DNA of 64,000 nt, from assembly GCA_026399075.1 (NCBI GenBank), contig JAPLRR010000059.1:1-64000 (forward strand), read 5' to 3'. The notes below the pieces were generated by a model. It was not told the origin of the DNA. It saw nothing but the letters and a program-made list of their open reading frames with translations, and ran no database searches. The DNA comes from Methylococcales bacterium (GTDB lineage Bacteria; Pseudomonadota; Gammaproteobacteria; Methylococcales; Methylomonadaceae). This document shows positions 26,793 through 36,192 of this stretch, in pieces. The position numbers were made by a program, and so were the translations under genes. The number at the start of each line of letters is the position of its first letter. Position 1 is the stretch's first letter.

Positions 26793-28337
26793 ATGTTGAA
26801 TAGACCAAAACCCTTAGTATTGCTGATCCTGGACGGGTTCGGTTACTCCTTGGAAAAAGCAAACAACGCCATCGCCATGGCCAACACACCGTGTTGGGAT
26901 CAGTTGCAAAAAGATTACCCAATGACCTTATTGGATTGTTCAGGCCGCTCTGTGGGTTTGCCTGACGACCAAATGGGCAATTCTGAAGTGGGCCATATCC
27001 ATATTGGTACAGGCCGTTATGTGCCACAAGATTTTTCTAAAGTGAATGATGCCATTGAAGATGGCAGCTTTTTTACCAACCCCGTGCTTTGCCGTGCGGT
27101 TGACCTGGCCAAGGAAAAAGGCAGCGCCTTGCATATCATGGGTTTGTTGTCTGCTGGTGGTGTCCACAGCCATGAAGAACAAATCGTTGCCATGATTGGG
27201 CTGGCCGCAAAACGTGGCCTAAGCAAAATTTACCTGCACGCGTTTTTGGATGGCAGGGATGTTCCGCCCCAAAGCGCCCAATCGTCTATTGATTTAATGG
27301 AAGCAACCTTTAAATCCTTAGGCGTAGGCCGCATTGCTTCGATAGTGGGGCGTTTTTATGCCATGGATAGGGATAACCGTTGGGAGCGGGTAAAAACGGC
27401 TTATGACTTGATCGCCAAAGGGGTGGGAGAATTTACTGTCGCTTCAGCCAACGAAGGTTTGGCTAACGCTTACGCAAGGGGCGAAACGGATGAGTTCGTG
27501 CTGCCTACGGCGATAGCTGGCGCTGAAGGCCATACGGTCGCATTGGAACCGGATGATTCGGTGGTGTTTATGAATTTTCGGGCTGACCGTGCACGGGAAA
27601 TTTCCCAAGCCTTGACCTTACCAAGTTTTGATTCATTCGACCGGGGTCGCGCGCCGCACCCTGGCTATTTTTGCACCTTGACCGAATACCACCAAGATTT
27701 TGCTTATGACATCGCTTTCCCTTCGGTGGACATTAAAAACGGTTTGGGCGAATATCTGTCCAATCTAGGTTTAAAACAACTGCGTTTGGCTGAAACCGAA
27801 AAATATGCGCATGTCACTTTTTTCTTAAATGGCGGCATAGACACGCCTTTTCCTGGTGAAGACCGCATATTGGTGCCCTCCCCTAAAGTCAGGACTTATG
27901 ACCTGCAACCGGAAATGAACGCGCCGGAAGTCACCGACCATTTGGTCAAAGCCATCACTGGCGGTGAATATGATGTCATTATCTGTAACTATGCGAATTG
28001 TGACATGGTTGGGCATACCGGTGTCATTCCGGCCGCCATCCTCGCCGTGGAAGCGATAGACCATGCCCTGCAACGTATCCTCGATGCCTTAAAGTCAGTG
28101 GGTGGCCAATTGTTATTGACCGCTGACCATGGCAATATTGAGCAAATGGTGGATAAGGAAACTGGCCAACCGCATACTGCACATACCACCAACCAAGTGC
28201 CTTTGGTGTATGTCTGTGGGGATAAACCTTTGCTTGCTGGTGGTGGTTTGTCCGATTTGGCGCCTACCATGCTGGCTATTTTAGGCATTCCAAAGCCCGT
28301 CGAAATGACTGGGCGCTCACTGCTTGATTTGGCTTAA
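26793..28337 (+). CDS. gpmI: 2,3-bisphosphoglycerate-independent phosphoglycerate mutase
   Basis: Interconverts 3- and 2-phosphoglycerate in glycolysis and gluconeogenesis, using two metal ions. The 514-residue length is normal. Visible are LLILDGFGY with the metal-binding Asp, [13 protein letters not shown] with the phosphorylated serine, [22 protein letters not shown], and the C-terminal metal sites [12 protein letters not shown] and [12 protein letters not shown]. It is transcribed divergently from the arsR-rhodanese-secB-gpsA run and is followed at once by envC, as in E. coli. Confidence 0.98.
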   Translation: MLNRPKPLVLLILDGFGYSLEKANNAIAMANTPCWDQLQKDYPMTLLDCSGRSVGLPDDQMGNSEVGHIHIGTGRYVPQDFSKVNDAIEDGSFFTNPVLCRAVDLAKEKGSALHIMGLLSAGGVHSHEEQIVAMIGLAAKRGLSKIYLHAFLDGRDVPPQSAQSSIDLMEATFKSLGVGRIASIVGRFYAMDRDNRWERVKTAYDLIAKGVGEFTVASANEGLANAYARGETDEFVLPTAIAGAEGHTVALEPDDSVVFMNFRADRAREISQALTLPSFDSFDRGRAPHPGYFCTLTEYHQDFAYDIAFPSVDIKNGLGEYLSNLGLKQLRLAETEKYAHVTFFLNGGIDTPFPGEDRILVPSPKVRTYDLQPEMNAPEVTDHLVKAITGGEYDVIICNYANCDMVGHTGVIPAAILAVEAIDHALQRILDALKSVGGQLLLTADHGNIEQMVDKETGQPHTAHTTNQVPLVYVCGDKPLLAGGGLSDLAPTMLAILGIPKPVEMTGRSLLDLA

Positions 28338-28343
28338 TTGTGG

Positions 28344-29510
28344 ATGGGAAAGCTATTGTTTTGCCTGCTGTTGGCCTTAAGCGCTGTTGCCTCGGCAGAA
28401 GATGCGCAAACCAACGCCGAACTCTCCCAAGTTGAATCCGGCATCGATACTGTCAAGCAGGACTTGCAACGGCTAACCCAAGAACGGGAAGCCTTGCAAG
28501 ACCAGCTGGCAGGCATTGAAAAACACTATGGTGAAACCGCCGCCAGGCTCAGGACTTTGCATCTGCAAATCCAGCAGAAACGTGACAGCCTGGATAATAT
28601 CCGACTGGACATGCAGGCTTATCAAAATGACATTGATAAACTGGAAAAGGAGCTGGCCACCCAAGTAAAAGCGGCCTATGCAATGGGGCAGCAAGAAAAA
28701 CTCAAGTTGCTCCTTAACCAAAAAGATCCGGCGCTTTCCAGCCGGATGATGGTTTATTTTAACTACATCAACCAAGAACGCTTGGCAAAGCTGAAAAGTA
28801 TAGAAAAAGTCATTAAGCTTCTGGGTGAATTGGACAAGAAAAAACAATTTGAAACAAGGGAGTTAGAGCATGATGTGGAAGAAACAAAAAGGGAACAAGC
28901 CAACCTAGATGCCCACAGGAAATCAAGAAGCCAATTACTGGCAAAACTGAACAATGAATTTTCTTCCGGAGAACTTCAACTAAACCAGTTACAAGAAAAC
29001 CAAAATCGGCTCAAAAGCTTAATGGAATCTTTGCCCATCACCGAAGAAGAACTGGCTGTTGACCCTGGGCAAGCCACCGAATTGCCCACCAGCCCAGTAA
29101 ATCCAGCTGTAGCCAGCAGTGATTTTTCAGCCCTTAAAGGCAAATTGCCTTGGCCCATCAACGGACGTATCGCACACAACTTTGGCAGCCCTAGGGCCGA
29201 AGGTGTATGGGACGGCGTTTTGATTGACGCCAAGGAAGGTTTGGAAATACAAGCCGTCACCGAAGGAAAAGTGGCTTATGCTGGCGAACTTCGCGGTTAC
29301 GGCTTATTAACCATCATCGACCATGGACAAGGCTATATGACCTTGTATGCTTATAACCAAAGCCTTTATAAACAAAAAGGCGAGACAGTAGAAGCCGGCG
29401 AGATAATCGCATCGGTTGGGCTGAGTGGTGGCCAGAAACAGGCAGGTTTATATTTTGGGATACGCAAGCAAGGCATACCCATTGATCCGTTAGAATGGTG
29501 CCAAAAATGA
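28344..29510 (+). CDS. envC: Murein hydrolase activator EnvC
   Basis: Periplasmic activator of cell-separation amidases such as AmiA and AmiB at the division site. The 388-residue product has a signal peptide ending near VASAED, a long coiled coil (about residues 20-240, rich in Q, E, K and L heptads) and a C-terminal LytM domain. In that domain the zinc ligands of active LytM peptidases are lost (DHGQGYMTLYAYNQ and LYFGIRK where HxH-type motifs would be), as expected for an activator that is not itself a peptidase. An alternative TTG start lies six bases upstream. Confidence 0.93.
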   Translation: MGKLLFCLLLALSAVASAEDAQTNAELSQVESGIDTVKQDLQRLTQEREALQDQLAGIEKHYGETAARLRTLHLQIQQKRDSLDNIRLDMQAYQNDIDKLEKELATQVKAAYAMGQQEKLKLLLNQKDPALSSRMMVYFNYINQERLAKLKSIEKVIKLLGELDKKKQFETRELEHDVEETKREQANLDAHRKSRSQLLAKLNNEFSSGELQLNQLQENQNRLKSLMESLPITEEELAVDPGQATELPTSPVNPAVASSDFSALKGKLPWPINGRIAHNFGSPRAEGVWDGVLIDAKEGLEIQAVTEGKVAYAGELRGYGLLTIIDHGQGYMTLYAYNQSLYKQKGETVEAGEIIASVGLSGGQKQAGLYFGIRKQGIPIDPLEWCQK

Positions 29511-29579
29511 TCAGCCTTTAAGTAGCGCGCCGTTAGGTTATAATATAAACAACATTGAGGATTTGGAGTCTTAAAACAC

Positions 29580-30899
29580 ATGCTAAAAAAGAAAGCAATT
29601 TTTATTTTATCCTTAGGGATTATGTTGGGCGTTTTTATGGGCCTATGCGGCAGTGTGTTTGCTGAACGCGATAAACCCGACGTAAATCCCGACACCGAAA
29701 CACTCCCTTACGAGGATTTGCGGACGTTTACCGAAATTTTTGGCCGGATCAAACGGGATTATGTCGAGCCTGTTTCCGATAAAAAATTATTGGAAGACGC
29801 TGTAAAAGGCATGTTGAGCGGCTTGGACCCCCACTCTGCCTATTTGGTCGCTGAAGAATATCAGGAACTCAAAGAAGGCACCACCGGACAATTCGGCGGT
29901 TTAGGCATAGAAGTGACTATGGAAAATGGCTTTATAAAAGTCGTTTCCCCCATAGACGACACGCCTGCCCAAAAAGCTGGGATGAAAACGGGCGACCTGA
30001 TTATCAAACTGGATGACAAACCAGTTAAAGGCATGTCCTTAACCGAATCAGTCAAAATCATGCGCGGTGAACCCGGCAGCAAAATCGTGCTCACCGTCGT
30101 CCGCGAAGGCGAAGAAGCACCCTTAAAAATAACGCTGACCCGTGACATCATTAAAGTCAAAAGCGTCAAGAGCAGAACCTTGGACAAAGGTTACGGCTAT
30201 ATCCGCATCAGCAGCTTTCAATCTGGAACTGGTGAAAGCCTTAAAGAATCGATTGCCGCCCTGAAAAAAGAAAACGGTGGTGCACTGAGAGGTTTGGTGT
30301 TGGATTTACGCAATAATCCTGGCGGTGTTTTAAACGCGGCTGTAGAAGTCAGCGACGCTTTCTTAACCAGCGGCCTGATTGTTTATACCGAAGGCCGTAT
30401 TGAAAATTCTGAAATGCGCTTTAATGCTGCACCAGACGACCTCATCAACGGCGCACCAATTGTCGTCCTGATTAATGGCGGTTCGGCTTCGGCCTCTGAA
30501 ATTGTCGCCGGTGCCTTGCAGGATCAAAAACGTGCGGTGATCATGGGTGAAAAATCGTTTGGTAAAGGCTCAGTGCAAACCATCTTGCCAACCAGCAACG
30601 GCGCAGCGGTAAAACTGACCACTGCCCGCTACTTCACGCCTTCAGGCCGCTCAATACAAGCTGAAGGCATAGAGCCGGACATTGCCTTGGCGCGGGTTAA
30701 ATTGGAAAACTTGGACAAAACCGATTTTGTACCGATAAAAGAAGCGGATTTGTCGCATCATTTACAAAACGGCAACGCTGCGGAGAAAAGCAAAAAAGAG
30801 GAGCTTGACAAAGCCAAAGAAGAAAAATTGGATTTGCAAGACTATGCTTTGCATGAAGCCTTAAACTTATTAAAAGGCATTAGCATCATCAAAAAGTAA
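29580..30899 (+). CDS. ctpA: Carboxy-terminal processing protease (S41)
   Basis: A 439-residue periplasmic serine protease with a signal peptide ending at VFA, an S41 N-terminal helical region and a PDZ domain (FGGLGIEVTMENG to KIVLTVVREG). The catalytic core has the serine in GGSASASEIVAGALQD and the general-base lysine in GEKSFGKGSVQT. The C-terminal tail is lysine/glutamate-rich. Such enzymes trim or degrade envelope proteins, including murein hydrolases, which fits its place 69 bp after envC. It is followed by a clear intrinsic terminator. Confidence 0.95.
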   Translation: MLKKKAIFILSLGIMLGVFMGLCGSVFAERDKPDVNPDTETLPYEDLRTFTEIFGRIKRDYVEPVSDKKLLEDAVKGMLSGLDPHSAYLVAEEYQELKEGTTGQFGGLGIEVTMENGFIKVVSPIDDTPAQKAGMKTGDLIIKLDDKPVKGMSLTESVKIMRGEPGSKIVLTVVREGEEAPLKITLTRDIIKVKSVKSRTLDKGYGYIRISSFQSGTGESLKESIAALKKENGGALRGLVLDLRNNPGGVLNAAVEVSDAFLTSGLIVYTEGRIENSEMRFNAAPDDLINGAPIVVLINGGSASASEIVAGALQDQKRAVIMGEKSFGKGSVQTILPTSNGAAVKLTTARYFTPSGRSIQAEGIEPDIALARVKLENLDKTDFVPIKEADLSHHLQNGNAAEKSKKEELDKAKEEKLDLQDYALHEALNLLKGISIIKK

Positions 30900-30916
30900 G
30901 CTTATAACCCACACAC

Positions 30917-30955
30917 AAAAACCGGATGCCAAGCAACTGGCAATCCGGTTTTTTT
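30917..30955 (+). terminator. Intrinsic terminator after gpmI-envC-ctpA
   Basis: AAAAACCGGAT and ATCCGGTTTTT form an 11-bp perfect inverted repeat; the adjoining GCC and GGC add pairs across an 8-base loop. The structure ends in seven T residues on the plus strand. The flanking A-run means it could also act on transcripts from the other side. It lies 18 bp past the ctpA stop codon. Confidence 0.9.
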
Positions 30956-31066
30956 ATGCCTGTTTTAAACGGGCTAGAATCTTTTCGCAAGTCTCCAAAT
31001 TATGCGCAAATGATAGGGTTGAACCGAAACTACCGTGCTGCCCCACCCTAAACCAACTTGATAAGG

Positions 31067-31846
31067 CTAGAAACTAAGTACCAAGGACACCGCCAAGGCA
31101 TCTGTAGCAGTGCGTAATTGCAGGCGTTTGCCGTCCAGTTGATAAGTGGCGACGGTTGCTAAGGCTTTCAGGAACTGCGCTTCTTGTTCCATAACCCCTA
31201 CAGGCGCGGCGCACAACTTTCGGGTGGAAGCTGGCATTTCAATTTTTAGGCTTTTGCCTGATGCGGTGTAAGCGGCCGTGTAATTATTGCATCCGGCGGA
31301 GCCGCTTAGCCTGCCATCCGTACCAAAATTCAGCGTCAGCGTGGTGTCTTTAACGACACTGACCACGGCTTGCTTGCCATTGTTGCTACCTGTCACCTGC
31401 CATGATGTCCCTGCCAAATCAGCGGATTGTTTACTGAAGGTGGCCAAGGATTTATGGTTTGTATCAAGCAAAACCAATTGTGCCCCATCAATCTGGTAAC
31501 TAGCTGTCTTCATCAATAAGCTGGCATAAGTGCTGGCTTGCCGCATAACGGGTTCTGGGCAGGCCATCATGGTCGTGGCCATGTTTTTGGCAAAGCTGAG
31601 CTTATCCGCGTTTAAAGTATAGGCCGTATGGTATTGGTTGCAGCCATCGTTGCCATAGACCTTGCCATTTTCAAAATTGGCAGTAATTGACGGCCCAGGA
31701 AGAGGGGCTTGGCCTTGCAACGAATTTAAAGTCCAACCTGAACCTGACAGGGCATCGCTAGTGCTTAAGGGTTTGGCAGTTGTGCAGGCAAGCAAGGCAA
31801 AACAAGCTAGCGCCGCCAAGGTCAGCAAAATTTTATCGGTGTGCAT
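31067..31846 (-). CDS. Lipoprotein with two META (HslJ-like) domains
   Basis: A 259-residue lipoprotein (lipobox LLAC near residue 20). It has two copies of the META/DUF306 domain. The first contains LNSLQGQAPLPGPSITANF and GNDGCNQYHTAYT; the second contains the parallel WQVTGSNNGKQAV and GSAGCNNYTAAYT. Each copy has the GCNxY element and a later MxMxACPE or STRKLCA segment, the pattern of HslJ and related outer-membrane heat-shock or stress lipoproteins. The precise role is unknown. It is monocistronic, and an FNR-box-like sequence lies about 130 bp upstream. Confidence 0.85.
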   Translation of the reverse strand: MHTDKILLTLAALACFALLACTTAKPLSTSDALSGSGWTLNSLQGQAPLPGPSITANFENGKVYGNDGCNQYHTAYTLNADKLSFAKNMATTMMACPEPVMRQASTYASLLMKTASYQIDGAQLVLLDTNHKSLATFSKQSADLAGTSWQVTGSNNGKQAVVSVVKDTTLTLNFGTDGRLSGSAGCNNYTAAYTASGKSLKIEMPASTRKLCAAPVGVMEQEAQFLKALATVATYQLDGKRLQLRTATDALAVSLVLSF

Positions 31847-31974
31847 AATGGAACCTTCTTAAGTTGGGTCACGGGTTAAAAGTAAGCTTGTGCGGCTGGC
31901 TATTATAGGCTTAAGCCACGTGTGGTTTAAATCGCTATGCCAAAGTCATGAATGGTTACTTAAGCCAACAATTA

Positions 31975-31988
31975 TTGATCCAGCTCAA
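31975..31988. promoter_or_regulatory. FNR-box-like sequence
   Basis: TTGAT-CCAG-CTCAA matches the FNR consensus TTGATnnnnATCAA at nine of ten fixed positions. It lies between the META-domain lipoprotein gene (starts at 31846) and the 3' end of the fnr-like gene. One such match in a 64-kb window could be chance; activity is unproven. Confidence 0.35.
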
Positions 31989-32137
31989 GTTTTTTATTGG
32001 CTTTTTTGGTTAAATAGCTGCCGTTGACAGCATTCTGCTAAGATTTAGATTGTGAAACAACATGTATTTCTCTTTAGTGACGACGTTCGTTTTTCATGTA
32101 CAACACAGAGCCAAGAAGTGGTGTATGTGATGTCTTT

Positions 32138-32890
32138 TTAAGTCCCTTGACTTGGGCTGTTTGGTGTAGTTGTGGCAAACAAATCAAACAGCTCTTTTTT
32201 ATTTTTTATCTTCAGTTGCTTGGATTTAATTTCTATCAGATCGCGGTCTTGAAAAAGGTGGATGATCCGGCTCACCGTCTCATGGGCTATGCCCAAATAA
32301 TTGCCGATTTCTTCCCGTGACATACTGAGGCGAAATTCCATTTCCGCATAACCCCGTTGCTTCAAACGGTCTGAGATATGCAAAATAAAACAGGCGACAC
32401 GGGCATCCGCAGAGCGGCGGTGCAACATCATTTTTTGGACTTGCGCGTCAAATTGGCTACAAGACCTTTGCAGCAATACGTGGCTCAAGCCCGGGGTTTG
32501 CGTTGCCAAAATTTCAATTTTCGCAGCTGGCAAATGGCAGTAATTGACTGTCTCCAAAGCAATCGCAGTGCAGTTATGGCGATCGTTTGCCAAACCATCG
32601 AAACCCAGCAATTCACCGGGAAGAATAAAGTCCACCACCAGTTCATTACCCTCGGAGTCTAGGCTAACTAATTTTACGCTGCCTGAGCGTAAGGCGATTA
32701 TGCCCCGGAAAGGGCTGCCCGCATGATAGATGGCACCGCCTTTTTGGCACATATTATTGCGGCTCACCAATAGCCCCAACTCCCCCACCTCTGATCGTGG
32801 CAAGCCTTTGGGTATGCACAAATTGTCCAAGTTACAGTTTGCACAGGTAACGGCTGTTTTGATGGTTGATGCTGGGCTAAGACTGATCAT
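32138..32890 (-). CDS. fnr: FNR-type oxygen-responsive transcription regulator
   Basis: A 250-residue Crp/Fnr-family regulator. The N-terminus has CANCNLDNLC (Cys16, Cys19, Cys25) and there is a fourth cysteine, Cys118 (VNYCHLP). All four sit four residues before the ligands of E. coli FNR (20, 23, 29, 122), so a [4Fe-4S] oxygen sensor is well supported. The cNMP-binding-like barrel follows. The recognition helix contains HETVSR, the E..SR core that reads TTGAT half-sites. Its start overlaps the alr stop by four bases (ATGA), so it is coupled to dnaB-alr. Confidence 0.94.
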   Translation of the reverse strand: MISLSPASTIKTAVTCANCNLDNLCIPKGLPRSEVGELGLLVSRNNMCQKGGAIYHAGSPFRGIIALRSGSVKLVSLDSEGNELVVDFILPGELLGFDGLANDRHNCTAIALETVNYCHLPAAKIEILATQTPGLSHVLLQRSCSQFDAQVQKMMLHRRSADARVACFILHISDRLKQRGYAEMEFRLSMSREEIGNYLGIAHETVSRIIHLFQDRDLIEIKSKQLKIKNKKELFDLFATTTPNSPSQGT

Positions 32891-33972
32891 GCCCCGTCCT
32901 TTTCAAGGATTTGCACCCGCTGGGTAATGCCACACACTAGCGTATAAGGTATGGTGTCTGCACACGCAGCGATTTCTTCAACCGCCAGCCCATCGCCCCA
33001 TAAGGTCACCGGATCACCGGGTTTTGCATCCGGTTGGCTGCCTAGGTCAACGGTGATCATATCCATAGAAACCCGGCCTATTAAGGGTACACGCCGACCA
33101 TTAACCAAAACTGGTGTTCCGGCCTTGGCATAACGGGGATAACCATCGCCATATCCAATGGCAACCACACCCAATGTGGTCGCTAGGCTACAGACCCAAG
33201 TCCCTGCATAACCGACTTTATCACCAGGCAATAAAGGCTTTACCGCAATCAAACGGGAATGTAAGCCCATAATGGGTTTTAAGCCCAATTGCCCGCCCGT
33301 GCTTTCAGCAAACGGCGAAATGCCGTATAACATAACGCCAGGCCGCACCCAATCACTAATCGCTTGGGGCCAAGTCAAAATACCCGCCGAATTGGCGATG
33401 CTGTGCAAACCTGGCAAAGTCGCCACAGTATCTTTAAACAAGCTGATTTGTTCGAGTGTGGCCGGATCTTGTTGGTCGTCGGCATTCGCCAGATGGGTCA
33501 TGAGGCTGATGGGCTTTTTGACGATGGCACACTGGTTTAGCCGCTGATAAACACCCGGAAAATCCTTGGGCTTAAAACCCAGCCGGTTCATGCCGGTGTC
33601 CAGCTTTAGCCAAACCGCACAAGCGCCCTGCTCTGCCCGGCTTTCCAGTATCGTCAGTTGCGCCATCGAATGCACCACCGCATCCAGCTGATAAGCCAAC
33701 AAGGCTTCCAGCTCTTCGGCGCAGGTAAAACCTTCCAACACGGCAATCCGTTGGCTAATACCCGATTTACGCAAACGCACCCCTTCATCAACCCGCGCCA
33801 CGGCAAAGGCATCGGCGGCTTGCAAAGAGGTCGCCATGCGCAACATGCCATGACCATAGCCATTGGCCTTAATGACTGCCATGACCTTGGCGCGAGGTGC
33901 GTAGCGTTTGACCACTTGCAAATTATGCGCTGCCGCTGCCAAATCAAGCACGGCGTAAGCTGCCGGGATCAT
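32887..33972 (-). CDS. alr: Alanine racemase
   Basis: PLP-dependent enzyme interconverting L- and D-alanine for peptidoglycan. The 361-residue length fits. The cofactor lysine is in VMAVIKANGYGHG, and the second catalytic region is GYAGTWVC, the catalytic tyrosine region. RVSMDMITVDL is near the C-terminus. It overlaps the dnaB stop codon by four bases upstream and the fnr start by four bases downstream, so all three genes form a tight operon. Confidence 0.97.
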   Translation of the reverse strand: MIPAAYAVLDLAAAAHNLQVVKRYAPRAKVMAVIKANGYGHGMLRMATSLQAADAFAVARVDEGVRLRKSGISQRIAVLEGFTCAEELEALLAYQLDAVVHSMAQLTILESRAEQGACAVWLKLDTGMNRLGFKPKDFPGVYQRLNQCAIVKKPISLMTHLANADDQQDPATLEQISLFKDTVATLPGLHSIANSAGILTWPQAISDWVRPGVMLYGISPFAESTGGQLGLKPIMGLHSRLIAVKPLLPGDKVGYAGTWVCSLATTLGVVAIGYGDGYPRYAKAGTPVLVNGRRVPLIGRVSMDMITVDLGSQPDAKPGDPVTLWGDGLAVEEIAACADTIPYTLVCGITQRVQILEKDGA

Positions 33973-35366
33973 TCGTAATCCCCTGAGTTGTAATTGCCCC
34001 CCGCGAAATTTTCAAAGCGGGTAAACTGCCCCAAAAAGGTTAGCCTAACTGTCCCCAAGGGGCCATTACGTTGCTTGCCGATAATGATTTCTGCAATGCC
34101 TTTGTCGGGGGAATCTTCGTTATAAACCTCATCCCGATACACGAACACAATCAAATCGGCATCTTGCTCGATAGCGCCCGAATCACGCAAATCAGACATT
34201 ACGGGCCGCTTATTGGGGCGTTGCTCAAGGTTACGGTTAAGCTGCGACAAGGCCACCACTGGCACATTCAATTCTTTTGCCAGCGCCTTTAAGCCTCTAG
34301 AAATATCCGAAATTTGTTGTACGCGGTTATCGCCGCTGGCTGGTGATTGCATTAACTGGAGATAATCGACCACAACCAATCCCAGCTGCCCGTGCTCACG
34401 CGCCAAACGCCTGGCCCTGGCGCGCACTTCAGTGGGGGTCAAAGCCGGGGAGTCGTCGATAAATAATTTGGTGCCCGCCAATAAATTGATGGCCGAAGTC
34501 AACCGCGGCCAATCATCGTCGTCCAATTTGCCCGTCCTGACCTTGTGTTGGTCTATGCGCCCCAAAGACGACATCATCCGCATTGCCAAGGAATCCCCCG
34601 GCATTTCCATACTGAACACGGCAACGGGTTTGTCACAATTGAGGGCGATGTTTTCAGCCATGTTCATCGCTATGGTGGTTTTACCCATAGACGGCCTTCC
34701 GGCCACAATAATCAAATCGGCGGGCTGCAAGCCGGAGGTCAATTCGTCAAAATCGGTGAAGCCCGTACCCGCGCCAGTAATCGCGCCTTCTTGCTCAAAC
34801 AAGATTTCAATTTTATCAACGGCCTGCGCCAACAAGGATTTAATTGGGATAAACCCGCCGCCCTGCCCCTTTTGCCGTTGTTCGGCAATCTGAAAAACTT
34901 GGCGTTCAGCATTTTCCAACAACTCGGCGGTGTCACGGCCTTCGGTGTTAAAGGCAGAATCAGAGATTTCGGTGCCGATATGGATCAGCTGCCGTAACAC
35001 TGAGCGGTCACGGACGATATTGGCATAGGCGACAATATTCGCTGCGCTAGGCGTATCCTTAGCCAACATGATCAAATACGGCAAACCACCAACATTATCC
35101 AACTCGCCGATGGCCTTTAGCGCATCCGACAAGGTAATCACGTCAAACGGGATTTGTTTTTCGGCAAGCTCTTCAATTTTTTTGAAGATAAGCTGATGGT
35201 TACGGCGATAAAAGTCTTTTTCGATAACCTTGTCAGCTATGGAATCCCAGGTTTGGTTATCCAGCAGCAAACCACCCAAAACCGATTGCTCGGCTTGTAT
35301 GGAATTCGGCGGAACCTTCATGGCATCCAGTGAATAATCACGTTCGATGGAATAGTTTTCAGGCAT
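33969..35366 (-). CDS. dnaB: Replicative DNA helicase
   Basis: The hexameric 5'-3' helicase that opens the replication fork. The 465-residue length is typical. An N-terminal DnaG-interacting domain (PPNSIQAEQSVLGGLLLD) is followed by a RecA-type motor with Walker A GRPSMGKTTIAMN, Walker B LGLVVVDYLQLM, and the SQLNRNLEQRPNKRPVMSDLRDSGAIEQDAD segment. No intein or insertion is seen. It is first in the dnaB-alr-fnr operon; in many relatives dnaB instead follows rplI, which here is 16 kb away. Confidence 0.98.
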   Translation of the reverse strand: MPENYSIERDYSLDAMKVPPNSIQAEQSVLGGLLLDNQTWDSIADKVIEKDFYRRNHQLIFKKIEELAEKQIPFDVITLSDALKAIGELDNVGGLPYLIMLAKDTPSAANIVAYANIVRDRSVLRQLIHIGTEISDSAFNTEGRDTAELLENAERQVFQIAEQRQKGQGGGFIPIKSLLAQAVDKIEILFEQEGAITGAGTGFTDFDELTSGLQPADLIIVAGRPSMGKTTIAMNMAENIALNCDKPVAVFSMEMPGDSLAMRMMSSLGRIDQHKVRTGKLDDDDWPRLTSAINLLAGTKLFIDDSPALTPTEVRARARRLAREHGQLGLVVVDYLQLMQSPASGDNRVQQISDISRGLKALAKELNVPVVALSQLNRNLEQRPNKRPVMSDLRDSGAIEQDADLIVFVYRDEVYNEDSPDKGIAEIIIGKQRNGPLGTVRLTFLGQFTRFENFAGGNYNSGDYE

Positions 35367-35543
35367 GGTTATTCGTGGCTAAAAAGGTGAATGGTAACAC
35401 GATGGGGGTATTTCGTCATGACTTGAGGAAAGGGTTTCTGGGTTACATGAGGTCAAGATACTTGGTTTAGCTGACCTTAAGTAAACGACCAAAAGTTTTC
35501 AGCTTCAGGAAAAAAGCAGGCATTCTCTTATACACAAGGAAAT

Positions 35544-35569
35544 ACACGAAGAAACACTTCGCTTCGTGT
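35544..35569. repeat. Small hairpin upstream of dnaB
   Basis: ACACGAAG (35544-35551) and CTTCGTGT (35562-35569) form a perfect 8-bp stem with a 10-base loop. It lies in the 271-bp gap between the rsmD 3' end and the dnaB start, both on the minus strand. Without a T-tract it is not an obvious terminator. Confidence 0.45.
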
Positions 35570-35637
35570 ACTTCGTACTGGTTAAAAACTTTTGATATGT
35601 GTGGAACAGGGCATTAAACCGCGTCCCGCATAACAAA

Positions 35638-36192
35638 CTAATCCACTCGCCCAAACAAATGATACCCCACCTCCCCTGCCACCTTGCTCTTCAACAGCTG
35701 CCAATTGTCAGGCAAACCCGCCAATTCCAGCTTGGCCTCAACTTCCACATAAATTTTCGCGTGCGGGCTTAGCCAGCCCTTGTCTTCTAGCCAGTTACAA
35801 GTTTGTAGGGCCAGGCCTAGGCCAAATGGTGGGTCAATAAAAACCACATCAAAGGGCTGTGCATCGCCAGCCAAAAACTTGAACACATCGGATTGCACGA
35901 TTTTGATGTGTTCGGCTGCCAAGGCAACGGTGTTTTCTTTTAGACAGCGGCAGGTTTGTGGGTTGTTTTCAACTTGCACCACCGAGTTTGCACCGCGTGA
36001 GGCGGCCTCAAAGCCCAGTGCGCCGCTGCCTGCGTATAAATCCAGGCAACGGCTACCCAAGATGTCGTATTGCAACCAATTAAACACCGTTTCCCGGACT
36101 CTGGCCGGGGTGGGGCGCAAACCCGGCGCATCGATGAAACTGATGTTACGGCTGCGCCAGTTGCCGGCAATTATCCTGAGCTTATTTGCCAC
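35638..36192 (-). CDS. rsmD: 16S rRNA (guanine966-N2)-methyltransferase
   Basis: A 184-residue SAM-dependent enzyme methylating G966 of 16S rRNA. The cofactor loop is DLYAGSGALGFEA and the catalytic motif is FIDPPFG. The N-terminal RIIAGNWRSRNI and GLRPTPARVRETVFNWL are family signatures. It overlaps the 3' end of the upstream M16 peptidase gene by 11 bases, as commonly seen in Methylococcales-like genomes. Confidence 0.95.
   Translation of the reverse strand: MANKLRIIAGNWRSRNISFIDAPGLRPTPARVRETVFNWLQYDILGSRCLDLYAGSGALGFEAASRGANSVVQVENNPQTCRCLKENTVALAAEHIKIVQSDVFKFLAGDAQPFDVVFIDPPFGLGLALQTCNWLEDKGWLSPHAKIYVEVEAKLELAGLPDNWQLLKSKVAGEVGYHLFGRVD

Noticed and set aside
28344-29510. A LytM endopeptidase with mutated active site as a pseudogene
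   Set aside because: Loss of zinc ligands is the normal state for EnvC, which activates amidases instead of cutting murein.
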